NCBI GenBank assembly: GCA_013397435.1
Contig: VZRG01002514.1
Location: forward strand, 33,407-97,406
Source: Erythrocercus mccallii
Lineage: Eukaryota; Chordata; Aves; Passeriformes; Dicruridae
Direction: 5' to 3'
DNA length: 64,000 nt
A program made the position numbers and the translations under genes. Below the pieces are notes generated by a model. That model made no database searches, was not told where the DNA came from, and saw nothing but the letters and a program-made list of their open reading frames with translations. Numbering within the stretch: the stretch's first letter is position 1; every line of letters starts with the position of its first letter. Shown here piece by piece: positions 37,441 to 50,763 of the stretch.

Positions 37441-39415
37441 TCACTGACTTACCTCAGAACTGAATTTGCCTCAATGACCATAATGATTTTAACCTGTAAT
37501 TGTGGGTTTTAAATGAAGTGTCAAAATGGATCAAAAGCAGCTCAGAACGATGAAAGCTAATTAAATACAATGATGAAAGATCTAAAGAGTTTTATGAAAA
37601 TAGACTAAATTGCCTCTTGAATGATTATCTCTGCTTGAATACAGAGATTCTTTAAATAAAACTTGTCTTTCGTTGAAAACGTTGCCTTCAAAATAAATTT
37701 CTAGTTCTTAAGCAAATGAAATTACAGGAGGGATATCTTCTCATAACTATCTTACACTGTAGAGTTATGATGTACTGAGAACAATACCACAGTAACTAAA
37801 AAGGTACGCATGTAGCAGGTTTGTGTAAAAAATTACATGAATGTTTGCAGTATGGTCTGAAGTATTATCATTACTGCTTAGGGAACAGAACCTTTCCACC
37901 AGGGATAACTACGGCTGTCCAAAATCAACTCTTATGTAATTGCTGGGGGAAAAAAAAGAGTGAAAGAAGGAGAGAAAAAAAAATAACCACTCTGCATCTC
38001 CTCATGGTCCCTGGAGTATCTATCCAGACCAGATGTTAGGAGGGAAGGATGTGCTTGTGCTGCCTGCTGCACAGCAAACGATTATGCTTTTTGCAATAGG
38101 GTAAGTGAGAGGTGTCAGAAATGCTGGGGTGCTCATTCTCATGGAAAGCAATGGGCAGGACAAACCTCCTATTAATTAATTGTAGGTCTCACCTTCAGAG
38201 GCTGAGGGGCCAATTCCTGGCTGGGATGTCTGGTAAATTGACTCCTCTCTTTTTGTGCCTTGGCCACCTCTATGATGGCTTCAGCCAAATTGCAATTTTG
38301 CATTATTTGGAGTCAGGTTAAAAATTGACTCATTAATTTTAAAATCACAATAGTCGTGTTAATAGATATTAGTTATTATACATTGCTGCACAATAAAATA
38401 GTTGTCATAAACTACATTTGTATCTGCTTTGCAGACTGGAAAAAAACCCCAAAACTGTGCATTTGGAAAACAGTTCTCCAACAACAAAAACTCCACTAAG
38501 AAAACATATTCCACTTCCTGCTTAAGCTATACTGTTCTAAGGCACTTACCACCCACATAGCTTAGTAGAGGGAAGACACTGAACTTCAGAGCTCAGGGAG
38601 GGACCAGCAATAAAAAATGCTCTTCGGCTGTTAAAGCCACACACCATTTTGCTCGGCCTGAGAAAAGGATGGACAAGTAGCAGGAGAGTTAATGTCAGGA
38701 AATAATAATAACACTAATACTTCACTAATTACTCTTTTCCTCCGCACGCGATCAAAAGTGAGATTAGGACTGCAGCAAACCAAAAAATAAACCCCCAAAA
38801 TTTATGTTAAGAATAAGAGGATACATCTGTTTCCTGCCTTAGGCAGATCACCCCTGCCATCAGAATAGCTGCACCAAGACACAGAGTTCCGAAGATTAAA
38901 GCTGAGGGCCACTATTTTTACTCAGACGAGCTCCAGAATATGCGTAAGAGTAGTTTATTATGTCATCTCTGCCTGTGACAATGCAGAAGTGCTGCCAAAT
39001 GGGGAAACTCATAATTGTGGAAAGCTCTTTTGAGTGAATGCAAGTAAGAAATTAAGGAAATATCTGTCCCAAAGAGTTCTTTAAACCATTTCTGGAAGTC
39101 AAAAAGATGAGCTTACCATGGATTTAAGTAAGCACAGCACTGACATTCGGCTTTAGCAGGACCTTGCCAGTTTGTCCAACGTGTCTCAGCTCCTACAGTG
39201 GAAAGCCTTTTCAGTATTTTAGATCTGGAAAAGAGACATTTTGAACATTAACTCCATTTAATTTTTCTTTTACATAGTTCCAGTTCTGGCCTGTTGGCAA
39301 GATTTCTAAAAAGATGAAATTGCTAGCAAAAACTATCAGAGTGGGAATACCTAGTCACACTGACAACTTATAACCATATGTTACTGGTTACTCATGAGTG
39401 GTTGGAGTCCCCTTT
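37441..39415. other. Noncoding AT-rich block
   Basis: Nothing recognised beyond simple A-rich runs near 37948-37982. A consensus donor (AGG|GTAAGTGAG) at 38101 has only a 26-base candidate exon in front of it. Confidence 0.5.
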
Positions 39416-39592
39416 GGGCTAAGCACTTCATATATGCACAGCAAATGAGAAAGTGCCTGCCCCAAATAGCTCAGAACAGACAGAGCTAAGATTTGCCCAA
39501 GACTGCAACATGTACATGGCAGAATTGGGAAATGAGCCCAGGTTCTCTCATCTCAAATCAATTCCAATCCATCATTCTAGCTGAAATGGATT
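39416..39592 (+). repeat. MIR/CORE-SINE-like ancient SINE remnant
   Basis: The segment follows the MIR order: gctaagcacttcatatatgc, agtgcctgccccaaatagct, aagatttgcccaagactgcaacatgtac, ggcagaattgggaaatgagc, then ccaggttctctcatctcaaatc. It resembles the tRNA-unrelated core and 3' part of MIR (GCTAAGCGCTTTACAT..., TTGCCCAAGGTCACA..., GGCAGAGCTGGGATTTGAACC). Divergence is high, as expected for an element active early in amniote history. Confidence 0.65.
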
Positions 39593-40254
39593 GGAAACTG
39601 TCCTATGTCTGTAAGGAAAAAAAAGTTCTGCACCACTGACAAATACACACAGGGTTTTGCTAGTCTGTGGCTAAACATAGGAGGATGTCCTGATGCTGCA
39701 AAGAAAAAGGCTGAATTATTGTTTAAGCGGAACAAAGGTGGAGGCTACTGCCCGTACTGTTCAGAGTGACAGCAGCAGAAATAATCACTTTGTTTCACAC
39801 AGGCTTCTCTCCCTCCTGTCCTAAAGGAAATAGTAGTGTGGGTTTTGTCATCCTTTTACTCCCTTCCCTAATATAAGCCCCATGACTTTCTGTCATTCTA
39901 GCATCTTTCTAGCTTCAAAATGCCTGAACCAAGTTTCTACACATCAGAAAAACCTTTGCAAACCTTTTTAATTGTATTGTTCAGGTTTTGTTGGGGTTTT
40001 TGTCCAATACCTGAGAATCTGATTGGGCAGAGATCTGAGTAGGGAGGAAGAAAGGGAGAATATATCCCTGCTCAAATAAACAGCCTGTTCCTGCTCCTCC
40101 TTGTCCAAAAGATCTGCTAATATCACAGCATCTTTGCTGTAGAAGATCTCTATAACATATTGGACCATAATATACAGTGCCTGGTGCTACTGCACTCCTA
40201 ACTCATGCATTCAGTCAGATGGAACAAATCCCAGCCCAGGGATATTCCTGGATT

Positions 40255-40410
40255 ACTGGTATATGACCCCCATCCCTGGCAGTGTTCAAGGTCAGGTTAG
40301 ATGGAGCTCTGAGAACCCTGGTCTAGAGGGAGGTGTCCCTGACCATGGCAGGGGGGTTGGAACAAGCTGCTCTTGAAGATTCCTTCCAACACACACCATT
40401 CTCTGCTTCC
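40255..40410 (+). mobile_element. CR1 LINE 3' fragment
   Basis: Contains ACCCCCATCCCTGGCAGTGTTCAAGG, AGGTTAGATGGAGCTCTGAGAACCCTGGTCTAG, GGGAGGTGTCCCTGACCATGGCAGGGGGGTTGGAAC and GATTCCTTCCAACACACACCATTCT. These are the diagnostic CR1 3' blocks of the subfamily that reads GGGCTCTGAGCAACCTGGTCTAG. The terminal repeats are degraded. About 155 bases, strongly 5'-truncated and noncoding; it is related to the copy at 19.5 kb. Confidence 0.93.
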
Positions 40411-43400
40411 ACTGGATACTTAGATCTTGGGAGGTGCGGGAGGTCCAGAGAAGCCATGGGCAGGAATTGCACATATTCCTGCAGCGATTATCTCTGTAGC
40501 AGGCAAACAGCAGGAGCTGTCATGTGTCCAAGGAGACAGGTCTGTGATTGTCCTACTGACCTGCAACCAGGTTTGTTTCTCACAGTCACTCCATACAGGA
40601 GCAGAGGAGGTCACAGCTACTAACTGCAGGCTTGGAGCTGTGGCAGGGACCATGCAGCTGCTCTATGCTATGCCTGCCTTCACATTGTATTACCACCAAT
40701 TCTGGAGCCCAGGCAGTCCTCACACAGAGCTCTTTTGCCCCAGCTTTGCAAGGAATCAGTTTTTGGAAACCAAAAGGCACTTAATTGTAATGTAAATGAA
40801 GAACCACGGAAGGTGGTGCCTGGGTTTTTGACAGCATGATTCACAGTGGTTACTTTTGTCCTTTCAATGGAAGCGATGTAATTAGGAAAAGCACAGTCAG
40901 ATCGAGTTGGCCTTGCAGGAGGAGAGAGAACTACAGTGATGAGGCACATAACAGAGAAGTGGAAAATCAGCCCTCCTCCACAGTTCATGCAGCACTCACA
41001 GTGTCAGCTTCGAACTGTTCTGCTGTGTATTTTGAATAACACATTACATATATGCCTGGAATAAAACATAGGAACCCTAACACTACATTGATTGGATTTT
41101 GTAAGCAGCTAACTCATAAATCCTCTTAATGAAACAAATGCATCCAGGCTAAAGATTGAGGTGGATTTTTTTAGGATTTTTTTTTAAGCCACTACTGCCA
41201 AATTTTAACTGTAAGGGAAGGTGTTACATGTGCAGTTTCTAATGTTACTGCTCAGCCTGCAATGAGATTATGGTATTGTTAAAATGAAGGAATTCCTGTT
41301 CCGTGGTGTTGGTTTTGGCTGATCCTATATTGTGAGTTAACTTTGTGTGATGTATTTTCTTTAGAACGAATTTCCTTCAATTCATCAGCAGAGGTTCAAG
41401 CTGCTCTGCTAAGGGTTTGTGACATTTTTTTGGAAGTAGTTATGAACTCACCAGTGCAAAGTTAACAGATTGTTGAGAACACTCCCTTGGGAATGACGTT
41501 TCTAATTTTTCCTTATCCTTTATCTTTTGTTTATACTCTTTTCCCTTTCAAGACCATATCTTTCGAGCCCAGAAAAACTGTTGTGTGGAGCTTTTGACAC
41601 AATCCTAGAGAGCTGCAGAAGAACCCAGAGCAGAGAGGAGCATTTTAATTACCCACTAGAATGGAGGCGGCGAGCTACAGAGATTCAAGAGCAAACATTC
41701 AGTCTGTTCCTGGCTTTCTCTCAGACTCCTTGGATAATCATAGTCAATTGATTCAAGTGGAGTATTTCAGACCCAATCATAAAGATAACCAACAAATCAT
41801 CAGTGGGGCGATTGGTGCAGAACCAGCAGGTCACCTGGGGAATTACCTCTCAACAAAAATAGATTTGTGTTCCTATGCTTCACAAAGGGCAGAAGCAATG
41901 AACACACAGCAAAACTGGAACAAGCTCTTTGACAGAGTATTCTGGATCATGAGCATGCCATTAAGTATTTAGTCAGGGGAAAGAGGTATGTGACTGTAGG
42001 TAACATAGCTAAGTCATCAGTCTTGGTAATTGCAGGTAAGAAACCAGTATGCTCAGCCAAACAGTGGAGGAAGATGGATTAAAATAATACGGTGTCAATA
42101 AGAAAAAGAAGTGACAAATTCTTCTGCTTTCAAACTAAAGACTGCTTGCTCTTGATTTTGCTTTGAAGATCTTTATATTTTATACAAATTGACTGTTTTG
42201 AAAAATTCCAATTGGTTCACTTCATACAAGTGCCTGTGCAAGTCTCTTCAAATCCTTTGAGAAAGGCAGAGAGGACTAGCAAAATGAAAAAAAAAAACAA
42301 TGGAAACAGTCAGTAATGACCTTGTCATATAGTCCTGTTTAAACATACACTTTCCTTAACAAGTGCAGTAAGCTGCAGCTTTCTAATGGATATGGAAAGA
42401 AATATCCCCCCGAAAAGAAAGATTTTGCTCAGCCGTGAAAGCTGCTCTCTTTAATGTGGCAACAACAGGAATACAAGAGCTTCACATTCCCCTTTTATAT
42501 GTTTAACCTTTGACAAAAAGGTTAAACACTTTCCTCACAACTGACTCACATCAGGAAACGCAGGAGCTCCACTCTCCAGATGAAGCCTGGCTAGCTGAAA
42601 ATGCAATGTCAGCATCCAAGTGCATTAAGACAAGGATTCCTTGTGCAGTTCCTAGTGCTGCTACAGGGGCAGGAAGTGGGTCAGAGAGAGGGTCTTTTAC
42701 AAACAGGAGGGAGATGAAATAGTGCCGGGAACAATAAGGAAGCTGAGGGTGGAGGGAGAATTAGCTCCAATTACAAACATCTCACTGAGATCTATTTTAA
42801 ACACATTGATGTATTAAAATCCCCCTAGCAACATAGCAGGAAAGTTTACAAAACATTAAATGGAATATCTATGAAAACTTTTCATGCTTTCCATTCTTTG
42901 TCTTATAAATATTTTAGGGCCGGATTCTCATTTGGTGTCAATATGCCTAATTCACTTCACTTGGCTGATGAATGTAAGCTCAAGTTTGGCTGGATGTGCT
43001 GGTTTGTTCATTGGAAGGCTGGTGGCCAAACTCCTGAACCATAGCAGCTCCAAAGTCAATCAATTCAGTGAGTACTTAATACATCAAAAATTCAGGCCTG
43101 GGGACCAGATAGGGCCATTGATTCTTAGTGCCCTAACTGGCCAGAGATGTCCAACAGAATAAATACAGGCCTTGCCAGGTGGGACAGAGTTGCCATTGAA
43201 AGTGCTGAAGAATGAATGCTGGAGGAAATGCAGAAGTGCTGAGCAGGAACATCTCCCCAGGATAAAACACAATGAAATGATTGGAGGTGAGTCCAAGGGT
43301 GACTCCTCACTTTTTCTTAATATTTGGAGGGGTCACCTACACAGGTAAGAGTGTACCTGCACACCAGGAGTGTACACTATACAGTTCCTCTACAAAGAGT

Positions 43401-45659
43401 ATGCTCAGGAATGGGAAGAGAAGAGAAATTGTTAGGAACATGGCAGTCAGCATCTGGAAGTAAGGTCTGCCTGCATCCATGGACAGACTGTGGCTGGTAT
43501 GATGGCCAGGCAACAGAGATTCTGGAGGGGCCTTGATAGGGGCAGATCGTGCTACTGCCCTTCCTCATACTCTGTGACAGAAAGGGGAATGGAGGATATG
43601 AAGAACCAAGCACTGTTTTCAGGAGCAGATCCTCTCTGAGGTGACCCCTGAGCTTGTCATCTGCCCCAACTTAGTCTCTCTCCTCTAGCCCCCACTGCTC
43701 TGTTCAACCTTCTTCCTTCTGTGTCTTGATTTGACCCATTCTTCCCTGGCAGAGGAAAACCCACTAGAAGAACTCATAGCACTCCAGACTTTCTGCTCTT
43801 CCAGGCTCCCTAGCTGCTGCACCTTTCCCTGCTCCTCGCAACCAGCCCACCCCTCTGTCCTGCTCACCCTTCTCATGACATCATATGGTTTCATGCAACA
43901 GCACACAGGGACATATTTCTCGTGCCTGAAGCCTGCATTTTAGGGTGGAAGGGTGAGCTGGCACCTCTGCTTGGCCTTGGACACAAAAGCTCTTGCAAAC
44001 CACAGCACAATATAAGGAGATTAGGAAATGGTTGTGGCCAAGTTCCCGGTTCCCTTCTGCACAGTGAGGCAATTGTGAAAATCTGTAGCCCAGCACAGTA
44101 TGGGATGGTGTCCCAGTGTTGTCCAAAAGTACTGTCTCCAAGACAATGTGCAGAGAGGATGTGAGGAAGAGGCCATTCCAGGACTCACTTGACTCAGGAG
44201 GAGCAGAATTGCTTGTCACAGCAGCACAGACCCCTTCAGCCAAGTTGGCATGGATGAAGGATTCACAGCATATTAGGACACAGAAATGGAATCTTCTCTG
44301 GATTGAAACTACACGGGGGTAATCCTAAACCATGAACTAAAATTATAGAATAAAATCAGATCTCTATGCCCAGCATACCTAGAGATTACAACACCGTGCT
44401 GAGGGTCTATCTCCTGCAGCCCTCATTATGTGTGCAATATAGCAAAGGGTAAATCCTAGCCCTAGAACATTGTGAGATTTCTCACCTCAAGTGAAGCAGA
44501 AACTGGCTCTTGATAAGTGAATCCATGTCCCTCCAACACCAAAGCCATAGAAATGAAAAGGAGCTCTTCTGCATTTGAAGAGTATTCAAAAAGAAGAGGA
44601 GTTTTCTTGGACATTGAGATGAAGACACAAAAAGGTATTGCCAGAACACTGACCTGCAGCACCCACTGTATTGCACGGTGCTCAGAGGGGACACAGCCAC
44701 CACCTCAGTGTCCCCCAGCAGACACAGCTGGAAGTAAACGACAGGGTTGTAGTGGCTTCACAAGCGGCACTATGGTGGCAACCACCACAATCCAAAATCA
44801 TCACACACCCAGGCTCCAGCTGTGCCCATCCTGCCCACCTCACAAGAAGTGCTCTGATCCAAATATTTTATATGAAGCCCACGGCATCTGCCACAGAAAT
44901 TGTCATAGTAACGCTGTTTCCTGCAGCTTGGTATACGATGCAGCAGGCACCAGGTGGCGATATCATTACAAGATTAGCTGCGACATTACAAAATCATGTT
45001 GTAGCGGAAGTGTTAAAATTGTTACCTAGACACTGTCATAGACCATTATTGATCCAAAATGAAAATTTTATCACTCTCTAGCAACTGCCTGATTTGTCAT
45101 GCATTGACTTGCTGATCCTCTGCAACTGGATAGGTTTGACCTTTCAAAGACCAAAAGGGAGCTCACCCGTGTGGGATGACTGACAGCTTTCAGCAGGAAT
45201 TTCTGAGACAGACTCTGAGTGGGTTTGCTCATGGTTTTCTGTGCACATCCACATGTGTGTTTCAAAGAGTCGGAATAATTCGTGAATGGGCAGAATGAAC
45301 TCCTGCCCTGCTCGTGGAAGTGGCAGGCGCTGTGCACCACTGCACTTTGCAACTGGGGGAGAAAGGGGGGAAAAGGAGCGGGTAGAACAGTCATGTAAGG
45401 GCTGACTAAGTGAACAAATGCTCACTTAGTGCAACAAGCACAAGAAAGTAACAAGACAGTGAGGAACATCCCCAGTTTGCTGGCTGGAATAGCTGGCACC
45501 AAGCACTCAGACCTGCAGCACTAATGGGCTCTCTGAGTCAGGATCAGGAGCAAACAGAGCTCAAGCCTCTTTCTCCTCTCATCAGGACTAGCAGATTCAA
45601 GTCAGTGGAGCTATTCTAACATACATTCCCAATCTGGATGCCAGATGGGAAATAAGTAA
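40411..45659. other. Noncoding block with several open frames of unknown meaning
   Basis: Contains a plus-strand ATG frame of 103 codons at 41661-41972 and overlapping plus-strand frames of 170 and 136 codons at 44517-45081. None shows a domain I recognise. Possible very old repeat remnants lie near 42910-43150. Tandem consensus donors occur at 43288 (GGAG|GTGAGT) and 43345 (ACAG|GTAAGAG) without attached coding exons. Confidence 0.45.
41661..41972 (+). other. Orphan open reading frame, 103 codons, coding status doubtful
   Basis: A real ATG opens 103 codons ending at TAG. The predicted product has no signal peptide, membrane segment, zinc-finger or repeat that I can see, and no family resemblance. 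Codon use is that of surrounding AT-rich DNA. There is no clear promoter or splice structure. An open frame of this length is common by chance in 64 kb, so it is listed only because it is among the longest ATG-initiated frames outside the CpG islands. Confidence 0.1.
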
Positions 45660-45800
45660 CACATTTTTAAGAGTGAGAGTGACTAACCATTGGAACAGAC
45701 CAGCAGGGGAAGCAGCAAATTCTCTGTTTCTGAGCCCAAACTGGATGCCTGCTTTGTGCAGGCTGTGTTTTAGAGAGACACACAAAGCTCATTGTGAGGA
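45660..45800 (+). mobile_element. Old CR1-like LINE 3' remnant (amniote type)
   Basis: Contains acatttttaagagtgagagtgactaaccattggaacagacc, then gggaagcagcaaattctctgtttctgagcc and aactggatgcctgctttgtgcaggctgtgttttag. This follows the order seen in older amniote CR1/L3-type elements: GTxATTAACCATTGGAACA, a GTGGATTCTCCATCxCTG block, and an AAxxTGGATGxxTxTCTxxAAG block. The plus-strand translation includes VTNHWNRPAGEA, matching the polymerase end block xxNHWNxLPxE. It is much more decayed than the avian CR1 copies elsewhere in the window. Confidence 0.55.
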
Positions 45801-48800
45801 CAGCAGTCTAAGGTCTGTGATTAGAGAACATACTATTCAATCTGGCTCTGAATTTTATTAATCTGTAGCAGTCCAGAGTGTATAAGAGGAGAACTAGGAC
45901 CTGCATTGTTTCCCAAGTGGGTGCATGGACCAAGCTTCTGGTGTACTCACAATGCAGGATTCAGAGTTCATTTTTCATAACTCATCTACTGGTATAATCA
46001 TATAATTTGATATTCATATTAGCTCATCTGAACTGGTTATAATAGAAGTGAATTATCCTCCTGCTTTTTGGAATTAATATCTTTGCTCTGTTTTGTGATT
46101 TTGGATAAGCAGGATATACCACAATTCTTCTGGTTTACTATTACATTTCTGCTGGTTAATCCCACTTAGGATTCCAGACGAATTTCAGGAGACAGACAAA
46201 GGTTATTGAGGTAGAATTTGCCTCTCTCTGCAATAAAGTACAATTTTGTAAGTTCAAAATACGTAATAGCAATATCAAAGATCTATTTGCACATCAGTTC
46301 TTCCAGAAGGCAAAGCCTGTGAGGTAGTTAAAATACAATCCATATCAAAAAGACATATAATTCTCACCAAACAACTAACACAGTTTGAAAATTTTTGCCT
46401 ATGTATGTCTATGTCCTCATATATATTTCCCTTTAATGAACAGTGGTATATCCAACAAAGATGGGTCCATGCTTGTCACTGGCTGGAAAAACTGATTCAG
46501 GAAACTTCATCAGCTGAGTTTTTTAAAAAGTTCTGGACGAACTAGCTTTTGATAAATGAGCTAAATTGTGCCTACATTTCATTTCCTTTTAGAAACAATG
46601 AACATGCCACCAGCCATAACATTTTGCGCTAGTTCAATTAATCCTGATGGTCTGGTGCATGGAAGAGGTAAGACACAATATCTCTAAACTGTGACATTTT
46701 ATTTTTGGTGTTTCATTATTATTCATTCAGTATTCACTGCAAGGCATCTCATCTTGATTAATGCCATGGATATTCATGTGGATTTCCCTTTTCTTCAATT
46801 AAAACTGCGTTATAATTCACAACTGGCATAACTAATTGAAATAATGCTTCCTTTTTCAACCACATAATCTATTCATTACAAAAGTATGTAACAGTCTTAT
46901 TGTCTGCTCATTAGGAAGTTGCATGAAAAGAATAGACCAGAACTCTGTTTCTTGAAATAAAAGATATTAAAAGCTTATTTTCTTCTGTATAGACGGATGT
47001 GAATATTTGTGAATTTCCCATTCACACATGTGCCCATCTCCACCTCTGAGCATCACTGCACATAAAAAAAGAGGTTCAGAAAGGAATGACCCAGAGCAGT
47101 CCCAAGACATCTTACTGAACTGTATGCAGGAGAACACAGCACTTTGTGTCTATCCATCCTCCAGTCACCATGACATTCTGCCCCTCATGTAAAACAACTG
47201 AAGCCATTTGGGATCTCAGCTGCCTTCCACCTTCAGAGTTCAGCACAAAAGACAACTTCTTTACTGCTCCCAGAGAAGCCTGAATCCCCAAAGGTCTGAC
47301 TGCACTAGAGCAGGCCAAAACATTTCTCTCTGCCCCCACAGGACCCAGCCTGTCACCACTGGTGTTCAGAAAAACCTGACTCCTTCCAAAACCTCAGCTT
47401 TGGGTCCCAAGTGCTTTTTTTCAAATTCTGAGTTCAGACAAAGACCCACATAATTGATGTCATTCAGGGATTAAATCGTGTGCTGTGTCAATATGGTGAA
47501 TGAGCATACTTTTGGTCCCTATTTCACATAGTGCTGCAGAAAGTGGACTCTTCATCCTGTTCTCAGAATTTCTACTCCTGCCTCCACATTTGCAGCCTCT
47601 TGGGTCATTGCCCCCTTTCTTGAACAGTGTGCTTTTTTTCTGCTTCAAACAATAAACTAAACTAAGCACTTCCTCACAGTACTCCTCTAGTTTTACCATC
47701 TCCTTTCTTTACATTGAACAGGATTTTAAAACTTTGTTCCAGACCCATTTTTGACACAAGGTTGCACTGCACCCAAGTTAAAAGGTACAGTTAATGGGGT
47801 AGGCAGATACCCTTTCTCCTCTCAGTTACTGGTGTGCTTTTTAAAGCAAAAACAACAGACAGCTATTTCAGCAGAGCCCAGATTAAGCTGTGTTTTCCTG
47901 GAAAAATATATTACCAAGCAGTAACAAACACAGCTGTTTGTTTTTTGTTTTGGGTCAGGTGGTAGGAGATCTGAAATTAATTCAATCTTCTAGATTCAAA
48001 TCCTGAATGAACATAAATAATATGAAAATCTACCACTTGGGAAATTATAGTATATGTTTATTTTTCACTGCCTCTCTTTTAGGAACAAATTCTACTTGCT
48101 ATTACACCAATGTAAGTTCACAGCAATAGCACTGGTGGTGATCTTGCACTGAAGTATAGCCTTGTATGTCAAATTAGGGATGGTCCTCCATCTGAAGGTG
48201 AAAGGCATTGTATGAAAAATGCTGATTACTTATTAACAGTGGAGTGTTGCAGGGTCACTACCAGCTGAGCTAATATGTATTTTCGAATTCTTTTGGATCA
48301 CTTACTAACAAAGCTTTTAAATATATTTTAAGATACAAGTTAATAAATGGAAATCCTGAAGAAAATGTGTTGGTTTTTAGTATTTCTCCCCACTACCCTG
48401 AGAAATTTCTTCAAAATGCAAGAGAAAAGCATTGTCCTGCTCTGCATCCCCCCTAGGTGCATGGCTATGGGCTAGCCAGCTGTCTGGTCTCTTGGACAAA
48501 CCTCTGGCCCAAGGATCCCAGCAGCCAGACCCTCCTGCCCCTCCTGCCATGACCTGCCCCTCTCCTAACCTCACTCTCTGATCTCTCCATCCTGCCTCCT
48601 GTGCCTAACTTAAACTTCAAGCCAGAAAAGTACCACTCTTTGGGGAAATCTTGAAAATCAATCCTGTGAGGGACTGAGTGAAGCCTGTGTCGGAACAATG
48701 GGCTGGGGCTGGTGAGTGTACACTTCTGGGGCATGGTCTGTTTAGCCAGGGCTGCCCCCCAGGAGCCATGGCCAAGCTCCTTAAACACCCATCATACAAT

Positions 48801-50763
48801 CACTAAAGAAGTTTCTCTGCAAGCGTTGCTGCATCAGGGTGCTTGGCTCCCCACGCCTCCAGTCAAATACTGAAGTACAAACCTGCCCTCAATCCATTTG
48901 CATCTTCCCTTGAACACAGCAGCAATCACTTACAGCTTTTCCCCACTGATGTAGTAGAGATAAGATGGGCTCAGAGCCCTAAGCAGGGCTTTGACTACCA
49001 GAATCAACCCCAAGGACCCCAAGGACCACGAAGCAGAGGTGTGTGTGGTGGGACAGTGGCACAGCTAATGCACAGCCACCCTCTCCAGTGCAGCAGCACA
49101 TGCTTCACTTGGGACTCAAATCTGTGATCTCTGCGGTGCTGTTCTTTAATTTACAAATCAATCTCTTATACAGGTTGAGTTGTTTATTAAAGTTGTTGCT
49201 TTATGCTACAAAAAGTTCATTTCAACAAGCAAATCCTCCTCCTTGTTCTCTGTTCCCCTTCCACCTTGTCCTATCTTCACACCTTTGGCTCCTTATCTGA
49301 AATCGGCACCTAAGTTATTCTCTGTGAGGATGTAAGGGGGTCTTTTTCCTTCTGTACTATTATTTTTTGCTTTTTGGAACTGCCCTTGCCATTTTGTAGA
49401 CAAGTTCCCAGGTCCAAAAGAACAGTGCATGACTGCTGGGGGTGTTATGTGAACGGAAATTATGTGCTTTGGATTTTTATGTGTGAATTCCAGAAGGAGG
49501 CAAAATGTTGCAAATAACCTTCATAAATCATTTTAAACAAAGCTCAGGAAATACCATCATGATTTATCTCTCAATATCTAAAAAAGAAGTTCACATTGTT
49601 ATAAGACTCCTGTTAAGTAAGTATGTTTGCTTAAGATGTGATTGAAAAAGTACTGTGTTACTGTTTATATTTTCCATTTTGTATCTCCTGTCCAGGCACA
49701 GCTCACTGCTGGCAGCTTTTCATTTGCACTCTGCAGTATTTCATCATCCAAAACCCAGTCCCTCTGGGGCTACAGAATAAATGGCTGGAGGGAGATAGAT
49801 ACAAACGAAGACGCCTGGGGAAGGCTGGAGTGAAAAGCTGGTGACATCTATGGAGCCGTGGAGTTACTGCAGTTTCCTTTGCCCTCCACTTTCCTCAGTC
49901 ACTCGGGATAGGAAACAACCCTTTACTCAGAGTGGGATTCCACACTCAAAACACCGGTCTGCTTATCTGCTGTCCTGTACTGCCTCACACATTTATTTAT
50001 GTCGCTACAAAATCCTGCATAAGGAGATTTTTTTAAAGGAATGCTCTTTACAGATGGACAGCCAGACAGCAAAGAACCTGGTTTGTTTAGTCCAAGTCAG
50101 TGATGAGTACTGGTTAGGGAGATACATTCACTACTGTAAAATAACAGTTTTAGTAACCAGCTTTAAGGAAACAAATTAATTTCACCAACCAGAGATGTAG
50201 TTTCAGGACAGCAGCAGATGTCTTGTGACTCCAACCTTTGACATCCAAAGACAGGCTGAAATGAGATTTGAAAGCAAAACCAACAATATTTAGAGCACAA
50301 GAGTAAGGTTTAGGCATTTCTGATAATTTCCCTTACTGATCTGCCACTAGGCTTAGAGGTAGGCTAGTGGATGAGCTGATTTTGAGCAGTTTTGTGAGCA
50401 TATGCAGTTATAAAATTCTCTCTTGCGTCATTGGTTTTATATGAGGAAAATAGTTGTCTACGGTCAAGACTTTTTACTTGCATTTCTCCCAAGTAAGTTC
50501 TATACTGTTCAATAAAAGCTCACTTGTCTTCATAAAAAGATAAATTTTACTTATTTAGTATATAAAAGCAAAAACAGCACATCCCACATTAATTTCAAGG
50601 TATTTGAAATAATTTAGTTACCTATTTACACCTATTTTTACTCCTGTTTAGCTGCCTCAAGGGGGCTTGGGTTCCAATACATTTATTTAGTGAGATATGG
50701 CTTCAGTCTGGTGCTCTGATAGAAGACAGAGAGAAAAAATATTAGCATCCTTTTTTCTTACCA
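45801..50763. other. Noncoding AT-rich block
   Basis: No recognised gene. Holds the exon-like segment at 46593-46667 and a possible old repeat at about 48080-48150 (caaattctacttgctattacaccaatgtaa, resembling amniote repeats with ACACCAGTGTAA cores). A pyrimidine-rich acceptor-like sequence occurs near 49695 in front of an open frame of about 45 codons with no recognisable domain. Confidence 0.45.
46593..46667 (+). other. Exon-like segment, 75 bases
   Basis: The acceptor is CATTTCATTTCCTTTTAG (AG at 46591-46592) and the donor is GGAAGAG|GTAAGACA (GT at 46668). The 75-base insert is a whole number of codons. One of its three frames is open throughout, reading Met-Asn-Met-Pro-Pro-Ala-Ile-Thr-Phe-Cys-Ala-Ser-Ser near its start; the other two have stops. 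The peptide matches no family I know. It could be an internal exon of a long noncoding RNA or of a gene that spans this region, or a chance pairing of splice signals. Confidence 0.25.

Noticed and set aside
38075..38100. 26-base microexon between a good acceptor and GTAAGTGAG
   Set aside because: Too short, frame-changing and unsupported by homology; chance pairings of this kind are frequent.
49642..49833. Open frame after a pyrimidine-rich acceptor near 49695
   Set aside because: Sequence has no recognisable domain and two overlapping frames are equally open.
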